64,000 nucleotides of DNA, from assembly GCF_006546825.1 (NCBI RefSeq), contig NZ_VICC01000007.1:124001-188000 (forward strand). Reading direction: 5' to 3'. Below the pieces are notes generated by a model. That model ran no database searches, was not told where the DNA came from, and saw only the letters and a list, made by a program, of their open reading frames with translations. The position numbers and the translations under genes were made by a program. Source of the DNA: Actinomyces oris (GTDB lineage Bacteria > Actinomycetota > Actinomycetes > Actinomycetales > Actinomycetaceae). Below are positions 9,801 through 16,340 of this stretch, piece by piece (position 1 is the stretch's first letter; every line of letters starts with the position of its first letter).

Positions 9801-10416
9801 TGTCGCGGATGACGTAGCGGTCGGTGATGAGGGAGTCGGCGGTGACGTGCTTGCGGGGGCTGGCGGAGGAGTCCCCGGTGTATATGGCGGCGCGCACACC
9901 GGCCAGGGCGGGGTCCTTGGTGATGAGGCTGGCGAGGCGGCTGGCCTGGTCGGCGGCCAGGGCGTTCATGGGGTAGAGAATGAGGGCCTTGATGCCGGTG
10001 ATGCCCTGGGCGCGGGCGCGCAGGACGTGGTCGAGGACGGGGTGGAGGAAGGACTCGGTCTTACCTGAGCCGGTGCCGGTGGTGACGATGGTCGGCTCGG
10101 GGTGGTGGCCGCCCTTGGTGGTCAGGCGCCGGTAGGAGTCCTCCTGATGCTGGTAGGGGGTCAGGCCCGGGTCCCAATCGAGGGGGCGGTCGGTGGGGTG
10201 TGCCGGGTCGGTTGTGCCGGGGCGGGCGCTCGCGGCCAGGTAGGGCAGGCGCAGGCGGACGAAGGGGCCGACGAAGACTCCCTGCTTCTCGTCCTCCAGG
10301 AAGTCGGTGAGCACGCGCCGCGGCTCGGCATCGGTGAGGGCGAAGGTCGTCGAGAGGTAGTCGACGATGGACCGACGGATGCGTTCGGCCTGGAGGCTAG
10401 GGAGGAAGAGCGTCAT
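3868..10416 (-). CDS. Giant DEAD/DEAH helicase with DUF1998/zinc region and C-terminal nuclease-like domain
   Basis: A 2182-residue superfamily 2 helicase. An N-terminal DEAD core carries Walker A TGTGSGKT at 113-120 and DEFH at 244-247. The helicase C lobe (LVATPTLEMGIDIG, QRVGRAGR at 1103-1110) is separated from it by a very long insert. Cysteine pairs (CRSCGRSG, CPSCGAKD, CKACGY, CPRC, CEACGK) and a DUF1998/MrfA-type block (HDTVPGGTGYL, then CPC at 1672-1674 and CPDC) follow. The last 400 residues include D1799...D1816 in a RPDF-x-IAIFTDGHNFH context and RAAGYRVISVS, resembling a DUF559/Vsr-like PD-(D/E)XK fold. It could functionally replace DrmA plus DrmB of DISARM in one chain (inferred). 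No clear ribosome site precedes the ATG. Confidence 0.82.
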   Translation of the reverse strand: MTLFLPSLQAERIRRSIVDYLSTTFALTDAEPRRVLTDFLEDEKQGVFVGPFVRLRLPYLAASARPGTTDPAHPTDRPLDWDPGLTPYQHQEDSYRRLTTKGGHHPEPTIVTTGTGSGKTESFLHPVLDHVLRARAQGITGIKALILYPMNALAADQASRLASLITKDPALAGVRAAIYTGDSSASPRKHVTADSLITDRYVIRDNPPDILLTNYKMLDQLLLRPEDRELWRASAGSLTYLVLDEFHTYDGAQGTDVAMLLRRLGLTLRAHLPADHPRQEAFASAPLGPVCPVATSATLGDGGDPSQMLAFARDVFGTDLPTSAVVTETRADLDQWAATHRQVAQSKGLAGRALRLRSLPGENLQALARLAEAGSPGPEELLRDVVAHLYDLPEEVEDTLDAAGLASALQAHPDVLHLVRAAENSTPLADLARDLLGPIPESGLARRVLSAILAALSVVRAGLDGKPDRSAVNVEVTLWIREVTRVDRALSSLPSFRWADAASEQTQVEEPARPALYCRSCGRSGWGIVLAPTGQKEKDDQTHVRRDRKTGDPRFRALLHAPGEDADYRTRTEAGEINLEARHPGLRWYSINSREILTRHPDQESTEAKEGLVLPVLMLTGDERSITEDSTNDVCPSCGAKDSIRFLGSAVATLLSVSLTTLFGDDALDNTEKRALIFTDSVQDAAHRAGYVNQRSHTMSLRSALRGALRAEMPIEEWAEATLDDAQASAFDRYRLVPAALSEHQRFKPYWDPKAPASKRSRAKPHVRRRLLFDIALEVGLQSTYGRTLEATGSVTVHVSAGRVNTLVALARQALGTDQQGVLDGFKDTSDTALLTWVRGTLEHMRREGAIDHEWLSRYKRHDGKRLWIWYKRDRDQGQPAFPTGRAAPAFPQVGGGLDTRKSAFTPVSSSKSWYATWARKCLGVVPTHASRLACVLLAHLAEAGILSVTTTDSGGTVYGLPAGRVVVSPLRETTREALLLVCDTCRTQLPAATATVDQLDGAPCLAATCPGHLRAQPHPAESFYRSMYAGAHVRRVDSHEHTSLLDAKERAEVETGFKRPTQVPGDPNVLVATPTLEMGIDIGDLSTVMLGSLPATVASYVQRVGRAGRRSGSALALAYVPGRRSQLPILDAPDRLLNGSVAPPSTYLGAEEILRRQFLASVIDTLARENHPAIPSGGHGGGTAKTALGATGEGSLITTLCERIERDGALLVQAFTDAFQERTPALDRLSSWVTQDAGAGPREMLQRAAAEHRAESEQLHRQERQIREALPELKVAADRPNATEEDTRAHRSAEGARKAAESRIFDLDREHWVSALERHGILPNYTLIDDSVRLSARVSWRDPDDDEFHSEPCDVDRASVHALHEFAPGATFYTRGLEMEIEGIDASDLSNQAQWWFCCKACGYIDVREPQETQPAAPTECPRCRDTDIAEVGRARRVLRLSRVFADVSQDDARIGDSSDERLRTHFEVLPLADFDPTRAVRQWNVEASGFGVTRYRGMNLRWLNTGRPLAGQSVDRISGNALSSRDFRLCEACGKLDTDTRASSAREHRPWCRYRSDSAEHVIAVDLMRELSTEALAFVLPLGFATDRVGVDSLASAILLGLEITTGGSPDHLGIASVPHPVAGGAPGETRPALLLHDTVPGGTGYLTDHDDSSRLWNLLIRTGQHLENCPCRAEGKDMCPDCLRPHAVSAEVTRAAALHAIGQLLGLEDTGAQDTEGVFAELDPEVPLWEITDEAVRAGTGESPLEVRFRAALAELLSKQMAVRTTSDPSGAPALEIDGGRWRIRPQLDARGTRPDFTCLRPGGHSPIAIFTDGHNFHASRKYNRLSDDADKRARLRAAGYRVISVSVEDLDGPWNPAWLNEATVAQLKNGSLGAARAGGVTDQAIDAWRGGPMALLETMLKDDVEDPDTSATAAALAALADSAWGPLIVGAASHLPLGQNASLRYSSTQGTGADPLWEALRVLRPKTDLPEPAGAADAAGAPAASTHSGSVFAIPHLALAVQLTGTSTTGMALVLDDSDEALGTPEHPEAWLAWLRLSNVLALTQVPVDITTTSRALAELRSRAQAEVAVADVAGSPAAMSDLGWDDVDQDLTPEPVLALLPHLAAAGIPHEGDGVEVGGIMTDLSWAAPKVAVLADPLDGDEEALTAAGWRVIVTGDDPARTVTDICALIPELLEGH

Positions 10417-10635
10417 GGCTGGAGCGTGGTGGTGATGGGCGGTGGGGTGGATGCGGCGAATGGTGTACGGGAGTGGTGTCTGCTGGAGCCGGCGCCACCT
10501 CGTGCGGATCGTCGTTGTTCCGGGAGTGATCCCGCAGATCAGAGGCTACCGCAGCGAGGAGAGGGGAGAAGCGGAGCCTGAGTCGCTTCTTGGTGACGAG
10601 GCGTGAAAACTGCGACCTTCACTCATACTGGGGTC

Positions 10636-10896
10636 ATGCTCGACTTGCCTGTCTCTGTTGCGTGTAGCCAGCTCGATGAAATCGTCGACGACGTCCGCGC
10701 CCGACTTGAGCCTGTCTTCTTGACCCGCCGGGGTCGCCGCGTGGCCGCGGTGATCGACGCGGATGACCTGGAGCGGCTTACCCAGGCTGCGGAGGATCTG
10801 GCGGACATCGAGGCGGCCGACACCGCCCGAGCTGAGATCGCAAAGCACGGCACCATCCCCTGGGACGAGCTCAATGCTGACCTCGGGCTCGCATGA
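10636..10896 (+). CDS. Phd/YefM-type antitoxin
   Basis: An 86-residue protein with the Phd/YefM pattern: LPVSVACSQLDEIVDDV at the N-terminus, VFLTRRGRRVAAVIDADDLERL in the middle, and an acidic C-terminal tail for toxin binding. Family members act as DNA-binding autorepressors that neutralise a RelE/ParE-class toxin. I chose ATG 10636 because the family begins a few residues before the LPVS motif; an in-frame GTG at 10603 would add 11 residues without similarity. The stop codon overlaps the ATG of a toxin stub (ATGA), so the usual partner has been lost. Confidence 0.75.
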   Translation: MLDLPVSVACSQLDEIVDDVRARLEPVFLTRRGRRVAAVIDADDLERLTQAAEDLADIEAADTARAEIAKHGTIPWDELNADLGLA

Positions 10897-10955
10897 CTCA
10901 CCGGATCCAGTTCAGCTCCGCACCGGAGTGCAGGCTTGCCATTCTGCTTGCGTGA
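10893..10955 (+). pseudogene. Remnant of RelE/ParE toxin gene (20 codons)
   Basis: An ATG overlapping the antitoxin stop opens a frame reading MTHRIQFSSAPECRLAILLA before a TGA. MTxRIxFSSAA is a common opening of RelE/ParE toxins, and the ATGA overlap is the typical coupling to a Phd/YefM antitoxin. Nothing toxin-like continues in any frame afterwards, so the rest of the gene appears deleted. Confidence 0.5.
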
Positions 10956-11397
10956 CCTGCCATCACATCCGACCGCCTGAGATGGCACGGATCAAGCCCA
11001 GCGCAACACGACCTGCCGCAGGAGCCACAGACGACCGAAGTGTCCCCGCAGGTGGATCCATGTCAACTGACTTCCTTCGCGGGTACTTGTGATGAGTATC
11101 GTCGGGCTGTGGACAGGGGTGAGCGGGGCCAGCCATAATGGTGGGGAGCCACCCGGGTCGCATCCGGGCGACTCCCCTACCAAGGGGATGGTCTAGCCGA
11201 TCCACTTGCTGGGGGCATCCACAAGGACACCGACGGCCCGGACAAGGCGAGCGATCGAGTTCAGTATGTCGCTCACCTTCCGGGCCGTTACCTTGCCCTT
11301 GCGGACGTGTGCGCGTCGGCCTTTCGGCTTGGACACGGCCCTCGTGTGTTGGTAACAAAGGTTGACGCCTGGCTGTGTGGCAAATATAGTTGCCATC
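10956..11397. other. Intergenic, probably decayed DNA
   Basis: No gene is recognised. A hairpin-forming stretch GGGGAG...CTCCCC with an inner CCCGG/CCGGG lies around 11146-11174. The right half contains the first copy of a 43-bp repeat (11301-11343). The segment is part of the cargo between the two halves of the defence operon. Confidence 0.4.
11301..11343. repeat. Direct repeat, copy 1
   Basis: The 43-bp sequence starting GCGGACGTG and containing GCGTCGG-CTTTCGGCTTGG recurs imperfectly at 11949-11990 in the same orientation. The two copies bracket the toxin-like/HTH gene pair. Confidence 0.55.
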
Positions 11398-11610
11398 ATG
11401 GGGTTCTTGAAGAGCGCGTGGAAGCACGGCCTCACACGAGAGGACATTGACCATGCTCTGAGCAATCCCGTGGCAGTCCATTATTTCGACGGTTATGTCA
11501 TCGTCGTCGGCCCTTCTCGGTCCGGTCATCTGATCGAAGTTGGTGTCAATGATGACGACTTCGTCTTTCATGCAATGTCTGCGCGCGAGAAGTTCTTGAG
11601 GAGGAAGTGA
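11398..11610 (+). CDS. Small toxin-like protein (BrnT-like pattern)
   Basis: A 70-residue protein reading HGLTREDIDHALSNPV, VIVVGPSRSGHLIEVGV and VFHAMSAREKFL. This order (HG-x-T-x-EDI-x-HAL, then hGPDRSGxLLEV, then hIHAMxxRxK) matches small BrnT-like/DUF4258-like toxins that I know from actinobacterial chromosomes. ATG 11398 is preferred over an upstream frame extension because similarity begins there. The stop overlaps the next gene's possible GTG start, giving a toxin-first operon. Function as an RNase toxin is inferred from pattern and context only. Confidence 0.5.
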   Translation: MGFLKSAWKHGLTREDIDHALSNPVAVHYFDGYVIVVGPSRSGHLIEVGVNDDDFVFHAMSAREKFLRRK

Positions 11611-11612
11611 AC

Positions 11613-11864
11613 ATGAAGACCACTGAAGAGATGCTTGACGAGATCGAGAATGCCAACAACGGAGATGGTCCGGCTCCCTTGGCTACGGTCGACGATCCCG
11701 ATCTCGCAAGAATTACGGTCGCGCAGATACGTCTTCGTGCTGCCGAGCGCGAGCTCGATGAGGCTGTAATGGTTGCACGCGATGTTGGCCTGTCATGGCA
11801 AGCGATCGGGGATGTATTGGGCATGACTCGCCAAGGTGCGAACAAACGTTTCCACGCCGCCTGA
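11613..11864 (+). CDS. Helix-turn-helix protein, probable antitoxin partner
   Basis: An 83-residue protein with an acidic N-terminal half and a clear C-terminal HTH (AVMVARDVGLSWQAIGDVLG, then MTRQGANKRF). The start is ATG 11613 or GTG 11607, which overlaps the upstream stop. It most likely represses its own operon and neutralises the upstream small protein; this is inferred from translational coupling. The base composition of both genes is lower in GC than the flanking helicase genes. Confidence 0.6.
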   Translation: MKTTEEMLDEIENANNGDGPAPLATVDDPDLARITVAQIRLRAAERELDEAVMVARDVGLSWQAIGDVLGMTRQGANKRFHAA

Positions 11865-12492
11865 AGTGGTCCGCGGACGTCGTGGGCAGTTCGACCTGAG
11901 GTACCGAGCTTCCTGGTGGGTTTCTTTGACGAGTCTCGTCGTGTCCCTGCGGACATGAGCGCGTCGGTCTTTCGGCTTGGGCAGGCCCTCACCTCCTTCC
12001 CAAGCCCTCCCTCCCCGGCAAGGACACATGGACGTTCCGGGAGGAGGTGCCGAAGGGAGGCGGGCTCCATCATGCCAGCCGGCACCGACATCCAGAGTTT
12101 GGTACTAGATCGGCTCGGTAGCATAATAACTGGTCGTGCTCTTGGAAATAGCAACCTTGACTCACCCATCCACCAAGTTTACCGAGACTGCGAACAACGA
12201 CCATCTTGATGCTCTAGCTACCGCCGATCGACTGTTCCCCATTGAAGAGCACGTCGGTGAGTAACACATTCCCGACAAGGTCACCGACGCCACCTGTACC
12301 AAGATCGCCGATCATGGTGCTAGCCTCGGCGAGGCAATCAAAACCGACCTTGAACTCTCGTGTCGAGCAACTGGCAATGGCGCCTGCTCGCACCGAGTCA
12401 ACTCAGGGCCTGTTGTCGCCCGTCACCTAGGCTAACGCTTTGTCGTGTAAACTTGACGGCACCGGCGAAAAATCTGGACTAGTATTGAGGGC
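11865..12492. other. Intergenic with possible gene remnant
   Basis: No intact gene. From 12130 to 12432 one plus-strand frame stays open for about 100 codons except for a single TAA at 12262. It reads protein-like (NNDHLDALATADRLFPIEEH, then KVTDATCTKIADHG and GEAIKTDLELSC), suggesting an inactivated gene I cannot name. The second copy of the 43-bp repeat is at 11949-11990. Just upstream of the next gene, TTGACG (12453) and TAGTAT (12480) resemble promoter elements, but with a spacing longer than usual. Confidence 0.35.
11949..11990. repeat. Direct repeat, copy 2
   Basis: This is the imperfect second copy of the sequence at 11301-11343, sharing GCGGAC, GCGCGTCGG, CTTTCGGCTTGG and GGCCCTC in the same order. 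Confidence 0.55.
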
Positions 12493-15400
12493 GTGAACAG
12501 CGGAGCATCCATCGATCCTGAAAAGCAGCTGATCTCACCGTCGTTGCGGTCAAATAATCCTGAACTAGTCACAGCTGTTGAGATCCAACAATGGGCAGAT
12601 AGAGATCATGCCAAAACTGCATTTCCTGAACTCATGCGTCGTCTTCTCGCGCAGGCCCCGGGAATCACAAATCTCGACATTCGAGCTCACGAAGGTGTAG
12701 CTGCGCCTGGATGGGATGGAGCTGCCTCTTCAGCTGGCAGTGCATATCTACCTGCCGGAGAGTTGCGTTTTGAGTTTGGAACGAACAAAGATGTCAAACG
12801 TAAAGCTCAAAGCGACTACAATAAACGACTTGCGGAGTTAGGGGATAGGTGTAGCAAGCTAGTATTTGTGTTCGCGACCCCACGAAGTTGGCCGAGTGGA
12901 CAAAAATGGGCGGAAGATCGACGGTCGGAACAAAGGTTTGCCGACGTTAGAGTAATAGACTCTCAGAGGCTTGAGGGGTGGCTACAGGAAACTCCCTCTG
13001 TGCACTACTGGCTGTCAGAACAACTGGGTCGGAATCCTCGTGCAGTGCAGACTCTGCAGGCTTGGTGGATCAACCTACGCCAAAACTCTATTATCCAGAT
13101 TCCTCCACAATTCTATACTGCGCGACGTGACTCTCAATCTGATGAACTCATCGACGCAGTTCAGAATGGTCAACTGGTCGCACCGGTGTCGATCTTGTCT
13201 GTTGATTCACGAGATGTTCTGGCTTTTTTGTATGCGACACTTCAGGAGTATCCAAGTTTGCTCGAGCGTGCGCTGATTGTTAGTGATCGGGCGGCTTGGG
13301 ATCACTTGGTGGAGTTCAAGACGTCGCTGCTGCTAATACCGAAATTCAACGACCCCGATACGGCAACTGCTCTTGCGCAAGGACACCGGGTGTTGGTGGT
13401 CATTGACGGTGAATCGCGCAGTAAAGACGCTAATACGATTGTGTTACCTAAGGTGGGGCGTCATGAATCTGCTGAAATTCTCCGTCAGGGAGGCGTTGAT
13501 TTTCGGCAAGCTGAGCGTATAGCAGTGCTTGCCCGTAGAAGTATGAGTGCCTTTCTGCGCACGAACTCAAAATATCCAGACGTACAGAATCCTGCCTGGA
13601 TTCGCGATGTGACGACGGTGTCTATCCTTGCTCCGCTGGTGTTGATCGGCGCCTGGGAGGACGGAGATGATCGGGACAAAGATCATATCGAGTCATTCTG
13701 TGGAGTTTGTATGAGTGACATCCGCCTTCGAGTTGATTCGCTTAGTGGTCAGCCTGATTCGCCATTTATTCTATCGGGATCAGTGTGGCGGCTAGCGGAT
13801 CCAGCAGATGTGGCACGCCTGCTGCTGCCTAAGATTGAAACAGAAGTAATTAAAAAATGGAGAGCCTTGGTGTTCGACGTTCTATTTGCATCAGATCCAC
13901 GTCGAGGGTTGGGGTTGGCGCAAAGTGTAGTTGCTGAGATTCGTGGAATACGGCCTGGATGTTCGGACACATTGCGTAAGCATGTCGCAGAAGGACTTAC
14001 TTTGACAGCTGCAACATCGGAAAGGCTTGAGCCTCACGTCAGAGGTATTGTAAAGCAACTGCTTGAGATATCATTTTCCGACCAAACTGGCGATGCTCTG
14101 ATGTCTCTGGCTTCAGCGCTTCCCCTGCTAGCAGAAGCTGCGCCAAGTGAATTTTTGACTGCAGTATCAGAAGACCTTGACAAGGAAACACCAGTAATCC
14201 AGCTACTCTTTCACGAACCGCAATTTGCTAGCTTCTCGATCGGCTCCAATTCACAAGGTCATCACTTGCTGTGGGCGCTGGAATGCCTTTGCTGGTCGGA
14301 GGACTATTTTGGCGCGGCTGCTATGCAAATGGCTGCTCTGGCTGCCCGCGATCTGGGTGATCGTAACCAACCTCTCGATAGTCTCCATAAGGTCACTGCA
14401 GTTTGGGCTGCGCAGAGCGCATCGAATACGAACGACAAAATTGCCGTCATTGAGCAGGTGATAGAAAAGTATCCTGAGGTCGGTTGGCGTCTGGTAATGA
14501 TATTACTGAAACCTAACCAGTCAGTTATTGTCAGCTCGATGGGGCCCAGGTTTCGCGATTGGGAACTGCCCGGCACTTGTATTAAGTACAACGAAGTTTG
14601 CCAGTTTGAGGAGTTGGTGCTTGATCTGGCAGTTAGTACAGCAGGAGTTAAATCAGAACGCTGGGTTGATCTGATTAGCGTATTGCGCAGTGTGCCAAAA
14701 GCAATGCAATCGACACTTGCACACGCAATTTCCGAAGCCATCCGTTCCAATTGTTCGTTTTGGTCTGATGAGGATAGCTATACTGTATGGCGTAAACTGG
14801 TGGATGAAATTGCCCGCCATGAAGCGCATCCTGATGCGGGATGGGCTGCGGCTGGCTCGGATTTGAACTTGCTCCGCAATGCTTCTACGTGTCTTCTGAA
14901 TCCAAGTGATCCGCGACAGTATGCGAACTTGTTCGGTTGGACTATGGACCTCCGTGTTCGTGGACTCCGGTGGAATGACGATGGATATGAGGCCGCACTT
15001 AATAGTATGCAGCTTGAAACTCTTAAGAATGTGGCAAAGGGAGGTGGAGTAAGCTCGATTAGGCTGCTCTGTGTCGACGTTGAGCGTCCTGAAACTATCG
15101 GCACAATTCTCGCCAGTCTTGATGTCGTGAGCGACACCGACATTATTCGTTGGTTCGAAGAAGACAACGCAGTCAATCTTCAACGTGCAGCTCGGGCCTA
15201 TTTTCATACCAAGGCAAAGTATCGAGGGGTTGCATGGCTTGAGGAAGTTGTGGCTAGCGCCGGACTTGGCGGTGAAGGACGTTTAGCCCTGGCCGCTTCG
15301 ATTCCAACTGAAGAAAGATTCTGGAACTGCATCGAAAAATATGATGACGCATTTGTGGCGGCATACTGGAGTAACGTAAACTGTCACGAAATTCCTGAGG

Positions 15401-16287
15401 ATCAGTGTGTCGAGGCAATTAGTTTGTTTTTACTGCATGAACGCCCCTGGCGCGCTTTGGATATACTATTTCGTTTGAAGTGCGGCGGCAAGCTTTCGGT
15501 GGACTCTATGACAGTGATCAACGTACTTAATGCATGCTTGGCCGTGCAGGAGGATTTTGACCGATCGCATTATGGTTACGTTGTTTCAGAGCTTCTTAAG
15601 TGGCTCGAAGTCGTGGCTCCAGAAGATCTGCTTCTACCTTGGCTTGAGTTTTGTTATTTTGATTTCATCGGGGGAGATCACGACCCTTCCTTTGCATTGT
15701 ATAATTTGCTTGGAAATGTGCCTGAAGAATTTGTGTCTTTCGTTAGATTTATCTATCACGGTCAGCATCAACTAGGAAAGCCGCGAACCGAAGGAGATGT
15801 GGCGCGTGCACAACTGGCTCACAGTGTTCTCTTCCATTGGGGGATTCTGCCTGGCCTTCGTGAGTGTGGGGGGATTGATGGAGACCATCTGAGGTGTTGG
15901 GTATCGAAATGCCGTACACTGTTTAGTGAATGTGGTGACGTAGAAATGGGGGATAGGGAGATTGGCAGGGTGCTGGCGTCGAGTCCGGACGGGCAGGACG
16001 GAATATGGCCTGCCGAGGAGGTGAGGGTTATCATTGAGTCCTTGAAGAATGAAAGTGTCGATGCTGGCTTCATGACTGGTCGCCATAACCAGCGGGGTGT
16101 TTCTGTTCGTCCCGTTTATGATGGTGGAGGATTTGAACGGCTTCAGGCGCAGGAGTTCCGTAGTGCCGCTAGAAAACTTGCTGTTAGGTGGCCTCGAACC
16201 TCAATAATTTTGCGGCAGATGGCTGACAATTATGCGCAGGAGGCTAATCATCTTGACAAATGGGATGAGCAGCTTGCGGATGAATAG
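12493..16287 (+). CDS. Large unclassified defence-island protein with nuclease-like N-terminus
   Basis: A 1264-residue protein that I cannot assign to a named family. Residues about 55-180 look like a PD-(D/E)XK-type fold: D75 in GWDG, E94 in LRFEFGTNKD, K99, then KLVFVFATPRSW and VRVIDSQRLEGWL. Residues about 215-370 have alternating strands and helices like a STAND ATPase (VSILSVDSRDVLAFLYATL, HRVLVVIDGES) but no Walker A. The remaining 850 residues are helical, Trp/Leu-rich and repeat-like, as in TPR-type sensor domains. The overall plan recalls Avs-type sensors, without evidence of homology. GC is visibly lower than in neighbours, and it is transcribed against the flanking operon, so it is probably acquired. 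The GTG start follows GAGGG closely. Confidence 0.7.
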   Translation: MNSGASIDPEKQLISPSLRSNNPELVTAVEIQQWADRDHAKTAFPELMRRLLAQAPGITNLDIRAHEGVAAPGWDGAASSAGSAYLPAGELRFEFGTNKDVKRKAQSDYNKRLAELGDRCSKLVFVFATPRSWPSGQKWAEDRRSEQRFADVRVIDSQRLEGWLQETPSVHYWLSEQLGRNPRAVQTLQAWWINLRQNSIIQIPPQFYTARRDSQSDELIDAVQNGQLVAPVSILSVDSRDVLAFLYATLQEYPSLLERALIVSDRAAWDHLVEFKTSLLLIPKFNDPDTATALAQGHRVLVVIDGESRSKDANTIVLPKVGRHESAEILRQGGVDFRQAERIAVLARRSMSAFLRTNSKYPDVQNPAWIRDVTTVSILAPLVLIGAWEDGDDRDKDHIESFCGVCMSDIRLRVDSLSGQPDSPFILSGSVWRLADPADVARLLLPKIETEVIKKWRALVFDVLFASDPRRGLGLAQSVVAEIRGIRPGCSDTLRKHVAEGLTLTAATSERLEPHVRGIVKQLLEISFSDQTGDALMSLASALPLLAEAAPSEFLTAVSEDLDKETPVIQLLFHEPQFASFSIGSNSQGHHLLWALECLCWSEDYFGAAAMQMAALAARDLGDRNQPLDSLHKVTAVWAAQSASNTNDKIAVIEQVIEKYPEVGWRLVMILLKPNQSVIVSSMGPRFRDWELPGTCIKYNEVCQFEELVLDLAVSTAGVKSERWVDLISVLRSVPKAMQSTLAHAISEAIRSNCSFWSDEDSYTVWRKLVDEIARHEAHPDAGWAAAGSDLNLLRNASTCLLNPSDPRQYANLFGWTMDLRVRGLRWNDDGYEAALNSMQLETLKNVAKGGGVSSIRLLCVDVERPETIGTILASLDVVSDTDIIRWFEEDNAVNLQRAARAYFHTKAKYRGVAWLEEVVASAGLGGEGRLALAASIPTEERFWNCIEKYDDAFVAAYWSNVNCHEIPEDQCVEAISLFLLHERPWRALDILFRLKCGGKLSVDSMTVINVLNACLAVQEDFDRSHYGYVVSELLKWLEVVAPEDLLLPWLEFCYFDFIGGDHDPSFALYNLLGNVPEEFVSFVRFIYHGQHQLGKPRTEGDVARAQLAHSVLFHWGILPGLRECGGIDGDHLRCWVSKCRTLFSECGDVEMGDREIGRVLASSPDGQDGIWPAEEVRVIIESLKNESVDAGFMTGRHNQRGVSVRPVYDGGGFERLQAQEFRSAARKLAVRWPRTSIILRQMADNYAQEANHLDKWDEQLADE

Positions 16288-16340
16288 CAGTCGACTCGGA
16301 GGTATGTTTCGAAATTATCTAGAGCTCGTTCAGTGGGCAG

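Noticed and set aside
11193-11465. Minus-strand 90-codon frame (KPKGRRAHVRKG) similar to one at 11793-12029
   Set aside because: The similarity is limited to the 43-bp direct repeat; neither frame has a ribosome site, and both overlap better-supported plus-strand genes.
12130-12432. Calling the remnant upstream of the 1264-residue gene a named pseudogene
   Set aside because: The frame is protein-like but short, has an in-frame stop, and I cannot match it to a family.
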